64,000 nt of DNA from Pseudomonadota bacterium (lineage in GTDB: Bacteria > Pseudomonadota > Gammaproteobacteria > Steroidobacterales > GCA-2729495): positions 62,001 through 126,000 of the forward strand of contig CAUJHF010000020.1 in assembly GCA_963204745.1 (NCBI GenBank), read 5' to 3'. Every line of letters starts with the position of its first letter. The stretch's first letter is position 1. The notes under the pieces are model-generated. The model was given only the letters and a program-made list of their open reading frames with translations. It was not told the DNA's origin and made no database searches. The position numbers were made by a program, and so were the translations under genes. Positions 17,172 through 25,769 of the stretch are shown here, piece after piece.

Positions 17172-17906
17172 TTACCTCAGCTGAAAGTCACAGATCAGCG
17201 GCAAATGGTCGGAATAGATGACATGAGGGATGTCGAAAGCGGTAATGTCTATCCCGTCACCATACAGGACAAAGTCGAGTTCCATACGTGGCGACTTGCT
17301 GGGGTAGGAGGGCAGTCCGCTCACGTTGGCGCTGCGCAGCCCGGCTGCCTTCATGAAAAGGAACATCTCGTTCTCGCCCCAGAAAGTATTGAAGTCGCCC
17401 GCAACGATGACCGGTTTCTTCGCTTTCGATACGAGTTCGTACAGATAGCGAAGCTGAAACTGTCGATGCCGGTACTTGAGTGACAGATGCACCAGGAAAA
17501 TGATCACTCCGTCGAGTTCGAGCTCGATGATAAGGCGCTTGATGCCGGTGTCGAAGTAGTGGAAGCGTTCGCCAACAATCGAGGGTGCAGCCAGAAAGGC
17601 ATTGGCCTGCTTGCGCAGTATGGGCAGCAGCTGGTTCAGTGATTCTTCGCCGTATTTGCATTCATAGCTGGAGAAGTGCCCCAGGGCATTTGCGATCACT
17701 TCGGCCTGGTTGACCCCGCCGCTGCGCATTGAACCGACATCCACCTCGATCAGGCCCACCACGTCCGGTGTGACAGACTTCGCGAAATTTATGATGTTGT
17801 CGAGGTTTCCGGGTGCGCCAAACAGGTAACCTGCCCCTGGTACCGGCATTTGCGGCGGGGCTCCGGCCCCAATGGCGTAGCGGATGTTGTATACGAGGAG
17901 GCGCAT
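17172..17906 (-). CDS. endonuclease/exonuclease/phosphatase (EEP) superfamily protein
   Basis: 244 aa from the ATG at 17906. EEP signatures: MRLLVYNIRYAIG at the start (Asn7), GLIEVDVG (metal-binding Glu), VIVAGDFNTF and YSDHLPLICDF (Asp233-His234). EEP proteins are metal-dependent phosphodiesterases or phosphatases acting on DNA, RNA or lipid head groups; the substrate cannot be told here. No signal peptide is visible. The gene ends 4 bases before the FadJ-like start. The frame is open upstream to 18011, but that part overlaps the TIR-like gene. Confidence 0.82.
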   Translation of the reverse strand: MRLLVYNIRYAIGAGAPPQMPVPGAGYLFGAPGNLDNIINFAKSVTPDVVGLIEVDVGSMRSGGVNQAEVIANALGHFSSYECKYGEESLNQLLPILRKQANAFLAAPSIVGERFHYFDTGIKRLIIELELDGVIIFLVHLSLKYRHRQFQLRYLYELVSKAKKPVIVAGDFNTFWGENEMFLFMKAAGLRSANVSGLPSYPSKSPRMELDFVLYGDGIDITAFDIPHVIYSDHLPLICDFQLR

Positions 17907-17991
17907 CTGGACCGGGAGTGTAATGCTGCCGGGACCGCCGGCAACAGGAACTGTAGTATGTCCCGCAGAATACTGGATGGAGGACGGGATT

Positions 17992-18444
17992 TTGTCCGAT
18001 AAAGCACCCATTCGCGTCTTTGTGAGTCATCTGTTCGAGAAGCACCCGGATTATCTGCGGGTTATCGAGTATCTCGAGAGCCGGGACAACTTCCTGTACC
18101 TGGCGACCAGCGACCCCGACCGGATTCCGTCTGGCGGCAAGGAAGACCTGAAAGACGAGTTGCGGAACCAGATCAAGGCGGCCGAGATCATGGTGCTGCC
18201 GGTTTCAATCTACGAAGCAAATCCGGACCTGGTGACCTTCCAGATGGATGTTGCAGGCGCTTTCAGCAAGCCGATCGTGGCGGTCAAGTCATTTGGCGAG
18301 ACGGTAATGTTGAGGAAGCTGATTGTTGATCGTGCCGCTGACGTCGTGGAGTGGAACGAGCGCGTACTTGTTGACGCAATCCGGCTCCATGCCCGCCATG
18401 AGGATACGGCGCGCTGGGACGTCGTTGAGTTCAAGCTGGACTGA
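17992..18444 (+). CDS. TIR-like (ThsB/MTH538-type) domain protein
   Basis: 150 aa, essentially one flavodoxin/TIR-like domain: IRVFVSHLFEKHPDYLRVIE at the N-terminus, then ELRNQIKAAEIMVLPVSIYE, a helix ending QMDVAGAFSKPIVAVKSFG. This resembles the MTH538/DUF1863 TIR-like family, to which the Thoeris protein ThsB belongs. A TTG at 17992 is preceded at 8 nt by GGAGG, making it a better start than the ATG at 17977 that overlaps the ribosome binding site. No ThsA partner is adjacent. It is divergent from the EEP gene, 85 bp apart. Function unproven. Confidence 0.65.
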   Translation: MSDKAPIRVFVSHLFEKHPDYLRVIEYLESRDNFLYLATSDPDRIPSGGKEDLKDELRNQIKAAEIMVLPVSIYEANPDLVTFQMDVAGAFSKPIVAVKSFGETVMLRKLIVDRAADVVEWNERVLVDAIRLHARHEDTARWDVVEFKLD

Positions 18445-18458
18445 CAGCCGGACAGGCG

Positions 18459-18480
18459 GCGCGCTTGCCGGCCAGCGCGC
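18459..18480 (+). terminator. hairpin downstream of the TIR-like gene
   Basis: GCGCGCT and AGCGCGC pair around an 8-nt loop (TGCCGGCC), starting 15 nt after the stop codon of the TIR-like gene. A TTGTCTG stretch follows rather than a clean T-run. A factor-independent terminator is plausible. Confidence 0.4.
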
Positions 18481-18562
18481 TTGTCTGAAAAGACATGGCT
18501 CAGTAACATCGCCTGCTTGCCGGATGTCCCGGCGTAGCTTGCTTTAAATCCGGTTCAAAATC

Positions 18563-19597
18563 ATGACGATCAATACAGATGCCCTGATCATCGGGGCGGG
18601 CCCGGCAGGGCTGTTTCAGGTGTTCGAGCTGGGTCTGCTGGGGATCAAGGCGGACCTCGTCGATACGTTATCAGCGCCTGGTGGCCAGTGCGCATGGTTG
18701 TATCCCGACAAGCCAATTTATGACATTCCCGCCGTACCGGTCTGCACGGGCGCAGAACTCGTGGCGAACCTGATGAAACAGATTGAGCCCTTTCAGCCGA
18801 CTTTTCATCTCAGCGAAGAAGTCGTTGAGCTGAAGGCGGTTGCGGACGGCGGATTTACGGCCCGCACCAGCGAAGGCAAGCAGTTCATGGCGAAGACGGT
18901 CTTCATTGCCGCAGGCGTGGGTTCGTTCCAGCCGCGCCGCGTACATGTCGATGGTGCGGATGCGCTCGAAGGCACGCAGATTCACTACCATGTGAAAGAT
19001 CCCGGAATTTTTGCCGGCAAGCGCCTGGTGATTTTCGGTGGCGGCGATTCAGCCCTGGACTGGGCGCTGGCACTGGGGCCGAAGGCCGCCGCGCTTACGC
19101 TGGTGCATCGACGCGACGAGTACCGCGCAGCACCGGCTTCAGTGGCGCTGCTCAAGGAACGTGCAGGCCGCGGCGAAGTGCAGCTTGTCGAGCAGGCTAA
19201 TCCGACCAGCTTGCGCATGGACGGTTCCCTGATGACGGGTGTCGAGGTCACCACCACATCCGGCACTTCTCAAATTCTGGATGTGGACCATGTGCTGGTG
19301 TTTTACGGTCTCTCTCCGAAACTTGGCCCCATTGCGAACTGGGGACTGGAGTTCAACAAGAAGGCCATCGTGGTCGATACCGAGAAGTTCCAGAGCAATA
19401 TCCCGGGCGTCTTCGCCATCGGCGATATCTGTGATTATCCGGGAAAGAAGAAGCTCATCCTGAGCGGCTTTCATGAGGCTGCGCTGGCGGCGTTTACCGC
19501 CAAGGCGATCGTGGAACCCGGCAAGAAGGTTCACCTGCAGTACACCACGACCAGCCCGCTTATGCAGAAACGCCTTGGAGTTGCCGGCGAGCAGTAA
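18563..19597 (+). CDS. ferredoxin/flavodoxin--NADP reductase, thioredoxin-reductase-like type
   Basis: 344 aa flavoprotein. The FAD-binding motif GAGPAGLF starts at residue 11, the NADP-binding motif [10 protein letters not shown] at about 159, and the C-terminal FAD contact is [25 protein letters not shown]. The redox-active CxxC of thioredoxin reductase is absent, which marks the YumC-type ferredoxin-NADP reductases. It would move electrons between NADPH and ferredoxin or flavodoxin in the cytoplasm. The glycerophosphodiesterase gene follows by 20 bases. Confidence 0.85.
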   Translation: MTINTDALIIGAGPAGLFQVFELGLLGIKADLVDTLSAPGGQCAWLYPDKPIYDIPAVPVCTGAELVANLMKQIEPFQPTFHLSEEVVELKAVADGGFTARTSEGKQFMAKTVFIAAGVGSFQPRRVHVDGADALEGTQIHYHVKDPGIFAGKRLVIFGGGDSALDWALALGPKAAALTLVHRRDEYRAAPASVALLKERAGRGEVQLVEQANPTSLRMDGSLMTGVEVTTTSGTSQILDVDHVLVFYGLSPKLGPIANWGLEFNKKAIVVDTEKFQSNIPGVFAIGDICDYPGKKKLILSGFHEAALAAFTAKAIVEPGKKVHLQYTTTSPLMQKRLGVAGEQ

Positions 19598-19617
19598 TCG
19601 CCACGACGCACCGAGGT

Positions 19618-20526
19618 ATGGTAATCCGGCCCCTCGTTATTGCTCATCGCGGCGCATCGGCTTATCTGCCCGAGCATACGCTGGCTGGAAAGGCCATGGC
19701 GCACGCGATGGGCGCCGATTTCCTCGAGCAGGATGTGGTTGCGACACGTGATGGCGAGCTGATCGTTTTTCACGATCTGCATCTCGATGATCTCACTGAT
19801 GTGGCGCTCCGCTTCCCGGGCCGGGCGCGTGCCGACGGGCGGCACTACTGTATCGATTTTGATCTTGCCGAAATCCGGCAATTGGCGGTCAGCGAGCGGC
19901 GACGCGCAGGGAGCGGGCAGCTGCGTTTTCCTGGTCGGTTCCCGGGCGCTGCCGGCAGTTTTGCAATTTCAACACTCGACGAGGAAATCCGCTTCATACA
20001 CGGACTGAATCATTCCACCGGGCGTTGTGTCGGCATTTACCCTGAAGTGAAATCACCCGCATGGCATCACGAACATGGCGTTGATCTGGCGGTGCAGATG
20101 CTCGCCAGCTTGAGCCGTCATGGCTACTCCGGTCCCGGCGATTCAGCGATCGTGCAGTGCTTTGATGCCGGGGAGCTGCAACGTATCCGCAGCGGACTGG
20201 GTTGCCGCTTGCGGCTGGTACAACTGATGGAAGGTGAGGGCGCTTTACCCTCAGATGCTGAGCTGGTCGCAATCCGGGGGTATGCCAACGGGATCGGTCC
20301 AGGCCTGGGGCTGGTGCTGGGTACCGGGCTGGTTCAGGCAGCGCATCGCGCAGGTCTGCAGATCCATCCCTATACGCTTCGCGCTGACGCTTTGCCGCCG
20401 GGGTTCGCTAACCTTGAGGAACTGCTCAGGGCCCTGTGTGGCGCTGAAGCCGTCGATGCCGTCTTTACGGACTTTCCGGATCGGGTTATTCGCTTTTTAA
20501 ATCAATATACTGCGGGACTTTCCTGA
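19618..20526 (+). CDS. glycerophosphodiester phosphodiesterase
   Basis: 302 aa GDPD-family hydrolase releasing glycerol 3-phosphate from deacylated phospholipids. The catalytic block VIAHRGASAYLPEHTLAG has His10-Arg11; metal and base residues follow in DFLEQDVVATRDGELIVFHD, and IYPEVKSPAWH is the GlpQ-like Glu-containing strand. Unlike E. coli GlpQ, no signal peptide is visible, so it is probably cytoplasmic (UgpQ-like location). Its last 41 bases overlap the converging lipocalin gene. Confidence 0.88.
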   Translation: MVIRPLVIAHRGASAYLPEHTLAGKAMAHAMGADFLEQDVVATRDGELIVFHDLHLDDLTDVALRFPGRARADGRHYCIDFDLAEIRQLAVSERRRAGSGQLRFPGRFPGAAGSFAISTLDEEIRFIHGLNHSTGRCVGIYPEVKSPAWHHEHGVDLAVQMLASLSRHGYSGPGDSAIVQCFDAGELQRIRSGLGCRLRLVQLMEGEGALPSDAELVAIRGYANGIGPGLGLVLGTGLVQAAHRAGLQIHPYTLRADALPPGFANLEELLRALCGAEAVDAVFTDFPDRVIRFLNQYTAGLS

Positions 20527-21037
20527 GCTTTGTTATATCGAATCCGTTCTGCTCAAGGACTGCAATCATCGCCTGGTAGTCCGGCTCTGAAACGGATGGC
20601 GTACGTGCCATCAGCCAGACCCAGCGCCGGTCCGGAACAGCGATGATGGTGCGTGTGTAGGCTTCATCCCGGTCGATAATCAGATAATCACCGGCTGGCA
20701 GAAACCAGAAAAATTTCATTTTCCACTCGGTATTTACCGGTGGATTGGCGACGCGTGCGCGCGGCGTCATGCGCCGTACGGGACCATCGAAGCTGCCGTC
20801 ACGAAACGTATAGGTGGTTTCAATTGAGCCATCGGCATTGAGCTGATAGGACTCCACGCCGTTGTGTGCATCCTTCTCGGAGACGAATGGCAGGTCGATG
20901 GGAATGAAGGCGAGCACGTACCAGTCGCCCATGAAGCGCGGCAGATCGAGGGGTTCCTGCATGCCGCGTAACGGTGGCAGGGAGCTGGTGCAGCCACTGA
21001 GCAGCAGGCACAGCATGGCCAGTCCTGAAGTGCGCAT
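20486..21037 (-). CDS. blc: outer-membrane lipocalin lipoprotein (Blc-like)
   Basis: 183 aa. The signal peptide MRTSGLAMLCLLLSGC ends in a lipobox (LSGC). Lipocalin motifs: LDLPRFMGDWYVLAFIP (the GxW strand) and VESYQLNADGSIETTYTFRD, and a late WVWLMARTPSVSEPDYQAM. Bacterial lipocalins bind lipids during envelope stress. An AT-only palindrome covers the start codon, and no ribosome binding site is seen there; an ATG at 21016 with AGGA upstream would leave a poor signal peptide. It lies 34 bases after ccmI but may have its own promoter. Confidence 0.88.
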   Translation of the reverse strand: MRTSGLAMLCLLLSGCTSSLPPLRGMQEPLDLPRFMGDWYVLAFIPIDLPFVSEKDAHNGVESYQLNADGSIETTYTFRDGSFDGPVRRMTPRARVANPPVNTEWKMKFFWFLPAGDYLIIDRDEAYTRTIIAVPDRRWVWLMARTPSVSEPDYQAMIAVLEQNGFDITKLRKVPQYIDLKSE

Positions 21038-21050
21038 AATATATATTATG
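21035..21050. promoter_or_regulatory. 16-bp AT-rich palindrome over the lipocalin start
   Basis: CATAATATATATTATG is a perfect 16-bp palindrome in a GC-rich setting; its left end is the lipocalin start codon on the minus strand. Read on that strand, CATAAT is followed by 7 nt and then ATG. It may be an operator, a -10 region, or both. Confidence 0.4.
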
Positions 21051-21071
21051 TTAAGTAATAGCGTATGCGGC

Positions 21072-22154
21072 CTAATTGACCACCTGGTCGATCACGATGG
21101 AGATGGCCCCGCCAGACCGACCCTTTCCGTCCCAGCGCGCTTCACCATAGAGGTCGCCGGCCTGTGCGACCGGATTCCCCGCATTGGCAATACGCGCCAC
21201 CAGTGCGGCCGACTTCACTGCCGCGAGGCCAGGTCCACCAGGCAACATCAGGTCCGCATCACTGATTCGCAGGGACACCGGCAACTCGCTGGCAAGTCGG
21301 CGCACCACAGCCAGTGGTGGTCCAGGCTTGCCAGGATCGCGAACGAATATGAAAAGTGGCGCCGAAGGCGAGATCCGTGCGCGCAAGCCAGCACTGACCG
21401 AGACCTTGATATCGATGCCCGTACTGTAAGCCGGACGGGCGCCGGGGGCTGGTTCATTTGCTGCTGATGAACCTGCATCAGGTGTTGCAAGGGATTGATC
21501 AATACCCAGCTCAGCAAGCTGCCGCACAATGATCTGCTGAATCTCCGCCGGCGGATCCATATCAAGCAATGCCTGCCATCGCGAGCGTACGGTTGCGATG
21601 TCACCGCGTGACAAGGCAAGCATCCCGCCATACCAGAGCGCCTTGGGATTGCCCGGGTCCATCACCAGAACTGCCTCGACTTCCTGGCCTGCAGCGCCTG
21701 ACAGAGCCGCCGGATTCTCGGCGATCTGTGCCTCAGCGGCGCCCAGGCGTGCCGCCATGTTGTTGCCATTCGACAGTTCGATGGCGCGTCGATAAGCCTG
21801 TACGGCGTCAGCCGGACGCTGAACCGCCAGATAGGAGCTGCCCAGCAATACCCAGCCCTCCTCGTCAGACGGATTCTCAACCAGCTTCTGTTCGAGTCCG
21901 CTGATCGCTTCATCCAGCGAACGGGGCTGCGCCGCAGGATCGGCAGCCTGGGCAGGTGGTGTTACCCAGTCGTAAGTGCTGATCTTCGGGTAAAGCAGCC
22001 AGACAAGTATCGGAATCAGGCAAGCTGCGAGCGTTGCTGCCAGCGGTGAGCGGTGTGGACCCGCGGCGCGCCACAGTGGCCAGGCGACCAGTCCGACGCT
22101 CAGCAAGGTCAGCAGAACGGAAGTCAGTACGAAAAGTGTCATGCTGTCATTCAT
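21072..22154 (-). CDS. ccmI: cytochrome c biogenesis protein CcmI
   Basis: 360 aa chaperone that holds apocytochrome c for haem ligation. There is one transmembrane helix at the start (LFVLTSVLLTLLSVGLVAWP) and a second at about 38-55. TPR repeats follow (LDEAISGLEQKLVENPSDEEGWVLLGSSYLAVQRP), then a C-terminal beta domain. It is separate from CcmH, unlike in E. coli, where the two are fused. It directly follows ccmH at the end of the ccm operon. Confidence 0.9.
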   Translation of the reverse strand: MNDSMTLFVLTSVLLTLLSVGLVAWPLWRAAGPHRSPLAATLAACLIPILVWLLYPKISTYDWVTPPAQAADPAAQPRSLDEAISGLEQKLVENPSDEEGWVLLGSSYLAVQRPADAVQAYRRAIELSNGNNMAARLGAAEAQIAENPAALSGAAGQEVEAVLVMDPGNPKALWYGGMLALSRGDIATVRSRWQALLDMDPPAEIQQIIVRQLAELGIDQSLATPDAGSSAANEPAPGARPAYSTGIDIKVSVSAGLRARISPSAPLFIFVRDPGKPGPPLAVVRRLASELPVSLRISDADLMLPGGPGLAAVKSAALVARIANAGNPVAQAGDLYGEARWDGKGRSGGAISIVIDQVVN

Positions 22155-22592
22155 TCAGCTTGCCAACGGCGGATCGCCGTCCTCAGGGGGGACAGGCAGC
22201 GCAGCGCGGCGCCTGATGATTCGCCACAAGCCACCGCCGCCGATCAGCAACAACAGCATCGGCGCCAGCCACAGCAGTGCTGTATTCGCCTGCCAACGAG
22301 GCCGGTACAGCACAAAGTCGCCGTAGCGGTCGAGCAGAAAGGTCTTGATCTCCTCCTCCGACCGTCCGGCTTCCAGCATCTGCCGGATTTCACGCCGCAG
22401 ATCGATGGCCAGAGGTGCAGTGGAATCAGCGATCGTCTGGTTCTGGCAGACGAGGCAGCGCACCTCATTGGTCAATTGCTCATAGATAGCTTGCTGCGCC
22501 GGGTCCGCAAGTGCTTCATCGTTTTCAATCGCCCACGCTGAAAGAGTCGCCAGCGACAGCAGGATCCCTGAAAACAATGCAACGGTTCGCAC
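22155..22592 (-). CDS. ccmH: cytochrome c biogenesis protein CcmH
   Basis: 145 aa membrane-anchored thioredox protein that reduces apocytochrome CxxCH thiols. After an N-terminal signal peptide comes the RCLVCQNQ motif with Cys46 and Cys49. DLRREIRQMLEAGRSEEEI and FLLDRYGDFVLYRP are highly conserved, and a C-terminal membrane helix follows (LLWLAPMLLLLIGGGGLW). The GTG at 22592 shares one base with the ccmG stop and gives the right signal peptide; the frame is open further upstream inside ccmG. Confidence 0.94.
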   Translation of the reverse strand: MRTVALFSGILLSLATLSAWAIENDEALADPAQQAIYEQLTNEVRCLVCQNQTIADSTAPLAIDLRREIRQMLEAGRSEEEIKTFLLDRYGDFVLYRPRWQANTALLWLAPMLLLLIGGGGLWRIIRRRAALPVPPEDGDPPLAS

Positions 22593-23128
22593 TAGAGCTT
22601 CGATCCGGTCCGGGCTGCGGTGATACGTGGCAGAAACTCTTCTCGCCATACGGTGAGCGTCATCGGCGCGATATGTTTGTACAGTACTGTGCCGTCAGGG
22701 CCAATCAGAAACGTTTCCGGTGCGCCGTATACGCCCCATTCGATGGCGGTCCCGCCCTTCTCGTCTACGCCCACGGCCGCGTACGGGTTACCGAGTTGTT
22801 GCAGCCACTGGCGGGCAAGAGCGGGATCATCTTTCCAGTTGATGCCATAGATCGGGATACCGCCGTCCTGTGCCAGCGTAAGCAGCGTGTCGTGTTCCTG
22901 CCGGCAACCTGAACACCAGGTTCCCCATACATTGACGAGGCTGACTTTGCCGAGCAGATCCGAACGCTGGAGGGTCTTTTGCGGATCATCAAGACGCGGC
23001 AGACTGAACTGTGGCGCCGGTTTCCCGATCAGTGGCGAAGGCACATAGCCCGGATCACGGTACAGGCCGACGGCAAATACGGCGACCAGCAGCGCAAACA
23101 CGGCTCCAGGGATGAGATAGCGCCACAT
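22592..23128 (-). CDS. ccmG: thiol:disulfide interchange protein CcmG (DsbE)
   Basis: 178 aa periplasmic thioredoxin-fold reductant of the cytochrome c maturation pathway. The membrane anchor is residues 5-22 (LIPGAVFALLVAVFAVGL) and the active site is WGTWCSGCRQEH with Cys72 and Cys75. GVYGAPETFLIGPDGTVLYKH contains the cis-proline and the CcmG-specific acidic/GVxGxPE element. The ATG at 23128 follows the ccmF stop by 16 bases; the longer open frame overlaps ccmF. Confidence 0.94.
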   Translation of the reverse strand: MWRYLIPGAVFALLVAVFAVGLYRDPGYVPSPLIGKPAPQFSLPRLDDPQKTLQRSDLLGKVSLVNVWGTWCSGCRQEHDTLLTLAQDGGIPIYGINWKDDPALARQWLQQLGNPYAAVGVDEKGGTAIEWGVYGAPETFLIGPDGTVLYKHIAPMTLTVWREEFLPRITAARTGSKL

Positions 23129-23144
23129 CGCTGCCCGGAATTCC

Positions 23145-25112
23145 TCAGGACTGCACGGGCTGCGAAGCGGAGCTTGAGCTTGCAGCGGAAACGCTGGCCT
23201 GCACCGGTACACGGTAACGCCGGTCGCTTGCAGCGAGAATGCCGCCGAAGGCCATGACCAGCGCACCCAGCCAGATGAACCGGATCAGCGGCTTGTACTG
23301 GAGACGCACGCTCCATGCATTTTCACCCAGGTCATCACCGAGAGCTACAAAGATATCGCGGGACCAGCCGGCGTCGATGCCTGCTTCCGTCATTGGCGAG
23401 CTCCGCTCACCATAGATGCGCTTTTCAGGGTGCAATGTTGCAACCGGCTGACCATTTCGTGTGACGACCATTTCGCCGCGCAGCCCCTGATAGTTCGGTC
23501 CACGTACCGGCTCGGCGCCATTGAAGCGGATGCTGTAGTCACCAATGCTCGCCGTTTCACCGATGGCAATACGCTGATCGGTTTCAATATTGAACGACGT
23601 CGTTACGGTAACGCCCAGCACGAACAGACCCAGTCCCAGATGTGCAACGGACATGCCAAGGGCCGCCCGGCTGAATCGCGGCCCGCGACCCACAAGCTGC
23701 CGTACCGGATCCAGCAATGCCGCGAATACCAGCCACAGGCCTGCCGCTATGCCGACCATGGTGAGCACATTCTTACCACCGTAGACGAACAGCGTGATGG
23801 CAATTCCGGCCACGACGGACAGCGCGGCCGGAATGCGCAAACGTCTTGCCACAGCAGATGTATCCGCCGAGCGCCATGCCGTATGCATGCCGACACCCAC
23901 GGCCACCAGCAATGGCAGCATCGGCAACAGGAACACCGTTTCAAAATAAGGCGGTCCTACCGAGATCTTGCCCGCATTGAGCGCATCCAGAATCAGTGGA
24001 TACAGGGTGCCAAGCAGTACCAGTCCTGCGGCCACGCACAGCAGAATATTGTTGATCAGCAAAAAGGTCTCGCGCGAGAAAGCGCTGAAGCCAACCGCCC
24101 GGTCAAGTGTTGGTGCGCGCCAGGCATACAGGCCGAGCGCCACACCGATCACAACCGACAGAAAGCCGAGGATGAACAGCCCTCGCGCCGGATCCGATGC
24201 AAAGGAATGTACCGATACCAGTACGCCGGAACGCACCAGAAAGGTCCCGACCAGGCTCAGCGAAAACGCGGTGATCGCCAGCAACAGGGTCGAGCCCTTG
24301 AAGAGGCCGCGCTTCTCGGTTACGGCGAGCGAGTGAATGAGCGCCGTGCCTACCAGCCAGGGCATGAACGAGGCATTTTCCACCGGATCCCAGAACCACC
24401 AGCCGCCCCAGCCGAGTTCATAGTAGGCCCACCAGCTGCCCAGCGCGATGCCGATGGTCAGAAAGACCCATGCGGCTGTTGTCCATGGCCGGGCCCACCG
24501 CGCCCACTCGCTGTCAATCTTGCCAGCGAGCAGTGCGGCTATCGCAAAAGAGAATGCGACCGAGAAGCCGACATAGCCCGCATAAAGTATGGGCGGATGC
24601 AGAGCCATTGCCGGATCCTGCAGCAACGGGTTCAGGTCATTGCCGTCGAAGGGGGCCGGGTCAAGCCGTGCAAAAGGATTGGATGTAAAGAGGATAAAGG
24701 CGATGAGACCGAAATTGACCGCACCCATCACGCCGAGAATACGCGCCCTGATGTCCTGGGGCAGGCGCGCGGACAGTGCAGCCACGGCGATCGCCCAGAC
24801 TGACAGCACCAGTGACCACAACAGCAGCGATCCCTCGTGACCGCCCCACACAGCCGCTACCTTGTAGATTTCCGGGAGTCTGGTATTCGAGTTGCTGGCG
24901 ACATAGAGAAGCGAAAAATCATCGTGCTGGAAGGCCCAGGCCAGCGCAAGGAAGGCACCGGCGACAAACACGAACTGACCGGCCGTGGCGGGCGTACCCA
25001 CAGCCATCCATGCAGCCCTGCCAGTATGTGCGCCGACGAGTGTAAAAATTGCCTGGGAAGCGGTCAGGCACAGGGCAAGTACCAGACAGATTTGACCGAT
25101 CTCGGGAATCAT
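23145..25112 (-). CDS. ccmF: haem lyase subunit CcmF
   Basis: 655 aa multi-span membrane protein that ligates haem to apocytochrome c. The tryptophan-rich haem-handling motif WGGWWFWDPVENASFMPW is intact, as are GHEGSLLLW near residue 90 and HPPILYAGYVGF around residue 170, with histidines that ligate haem. The length is normal for CcmF. It starts 19 bases after ccmE in the operon. A long open frame on the opposite strand (23430-24803) is a shadow. Confidence 0.95.
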   Translation of the reverse strand: MIPEIGQICLVLALCLTASQAIFTLVGAHTGRAAWMAVGTPATAGQFVFVAGAFLALAWAFQHDDFSLLYVASNSNTRLPEIYKVAAVWGGHEGSLLLWSLVLSVWAIAVAALSARLPQDIRARILGVMGAVNFGLIAFILFTSNPFARLDPAPFDGNDLNPLLQDPAMALHPPILYAGYVGFSVAFSFAIAALLAGKIDSEWARWARPWTTAAWVFLTIGIALGSWWAYYELGWGGWWFWDPVENASFMPWLVGTALIHSLAVTEKRGLFKGSTLLLAITAFSLSLVGTFLVRSGVLVSVHSFASDPARGLFILGFLSVVIGVALGLYAWRAPTLDRAVGFSAFSRETFLLINNILLCVAAGLVLLGTLYPLILDALNAGKISVGPPYFETVFLLPMLPLLVAVGVGMHTAWRSADTSAVARRLRIPAALSVVAGIAITLFVYGGKNVLTMVGIAAGLWLVFAALLDPVRQLVGRGPRFSRAALGMSVAHLGLGLFVLGVTVTTSFNIETDQRIAIGETASIGDYSIRFNGAEPVRGPNYQGLRGEMVVTRNGQPVATLHPEKRIYGERSSPMTEAGIDAGWSRDIFVALGDDLGENAWSVRLQYKPLIRFIWLGALVMAFGGILAASDRRYRVPVQASVSAASSSSASQPVQS

Positions 25113-25131
25113 ACCGACAGTGTGCCAGACT

Positions 25132-25599
25132 TCAATTCAAGGCGGCGTCGGTGGCAGGCGGGGTGGCAGGCGGCGCCTGACCGTCAGTGGCCATGGTCGC
25201 TGCAACTTCCGGTGGCATGTAATTTTCATCGTGCTTGGCCAGAACCTCCTCGGCACGGAAGACACCATCGGCATCAACGTGTCCCATCGCGATGACTCCC
25301 TGTCCTTCCCTGAACAGATCCGGCAGGACACCCGAGTAGGCCACTGTCATGGTCTTCTCGTTATCGGTGACGTCAAAGCGGAGTTCGAGGTCGCCCGGTT
25401 CCCGGCGGAGACTGCCCTTCTCGACCATGCCGCCGAGGCGGATTTTCTTGCCATCGGGCGCTTCCCCGGCAATCGCCTGGGTCGGGGTATAGAAATACAG
25501 GAGGTTTTCCTGAAAGGCGCGCAATGCCAGCCCTACGGCGACTGCGACACCAGCCACGAAAAGCCCTACCAGCATCATTCTCTGTCTGCGCGGCGTCAT
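25132..25599 (-). CDS. ccmE: cytochrome c-type biogenesis haem chaperone CcmE
   Basis: 155 aa. The N-terminal anchor RMMLVGLFVAGVAVAVGLAL is followed by the OB-fold domain. The covalent haem-binding histidine is His123 in EEVLAKHDENYMPPE, with Tyr127 as the axial-ligand tyrosine. The ATG at 25599 has GGAAGGTGA upstream and overlaps the ccmD stop as ATGA. It receives haem from CcmC and hands it to CcmF. Confidence 0.95.
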   Translation of the reverse strand: MTPRRQRMMLVGLFVAGVAVAVGLALRAFQENLLYFYTPTQAIAGEAPDGKKIRLGGMVEKGSLRREPGDLELRFDVTDNEKTMTVAYSGVLPDLFREGQGVIAMGHVDADGVFRAEEVLAKHDENYMPPEVAATMATDGQAPPATPPATDAALN

Positions 25600-25769
25600 A
25601 TGCTCACCTTCCTGCCCGACTGTCTGACCAGCCGCAGCTGCAGACGTTCCCTGGTTTGCCGCAGTTGGCTGCGTGCCGCCAGCAGATTTAACATCAGCAC
25701 GATGGCGGTGATGCCAAAGGACGGCCATACGTATTTGGCGTAACCGCCCATGGCCAGAAATTCACTCAT
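25596..25769 (-). CDS. ccmD: haem exporter protein CcmD
   Basis: 57 aa small membrane protein, easy to miss by length. It begins MSEFLAMGGYAKYVWPSF, has one transmembrane helix (GITAIVLMLNLLAA) and ends with a basic tail (RSQLRQTRERLQLRLVRQ). This arrangement (aromatic N-terminus with YVW, one helix, charged coil) is CcmD. It overlaps ccmC at its start (ATGA, 25766-25769) and ccmE at its end (ATGA, 25596-25599). CcmD helps release holo-CcmE from CcmC. Confidence 0.92.
   Translation of the reverse strand: MSEFLAMGGYAKYVWPSFGITAIVLMLNLLAARSQLRQTRERLQLRLVRQSGRKVSI

Noticed and set aside
17907-18011. N-terminal extension of the EEP protein to 18011
   Set aside because: It would overlap the ribosome binding site and start of the divergent TIR-like gene, and the added residues are not part of the EEP domain.
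23430-24803. 457-codon plus-strand frame opposite ccmF
   Set aside because: The product is rich in Arg, Gln and His and has no family signature; ccmF on the minus strand is certain.
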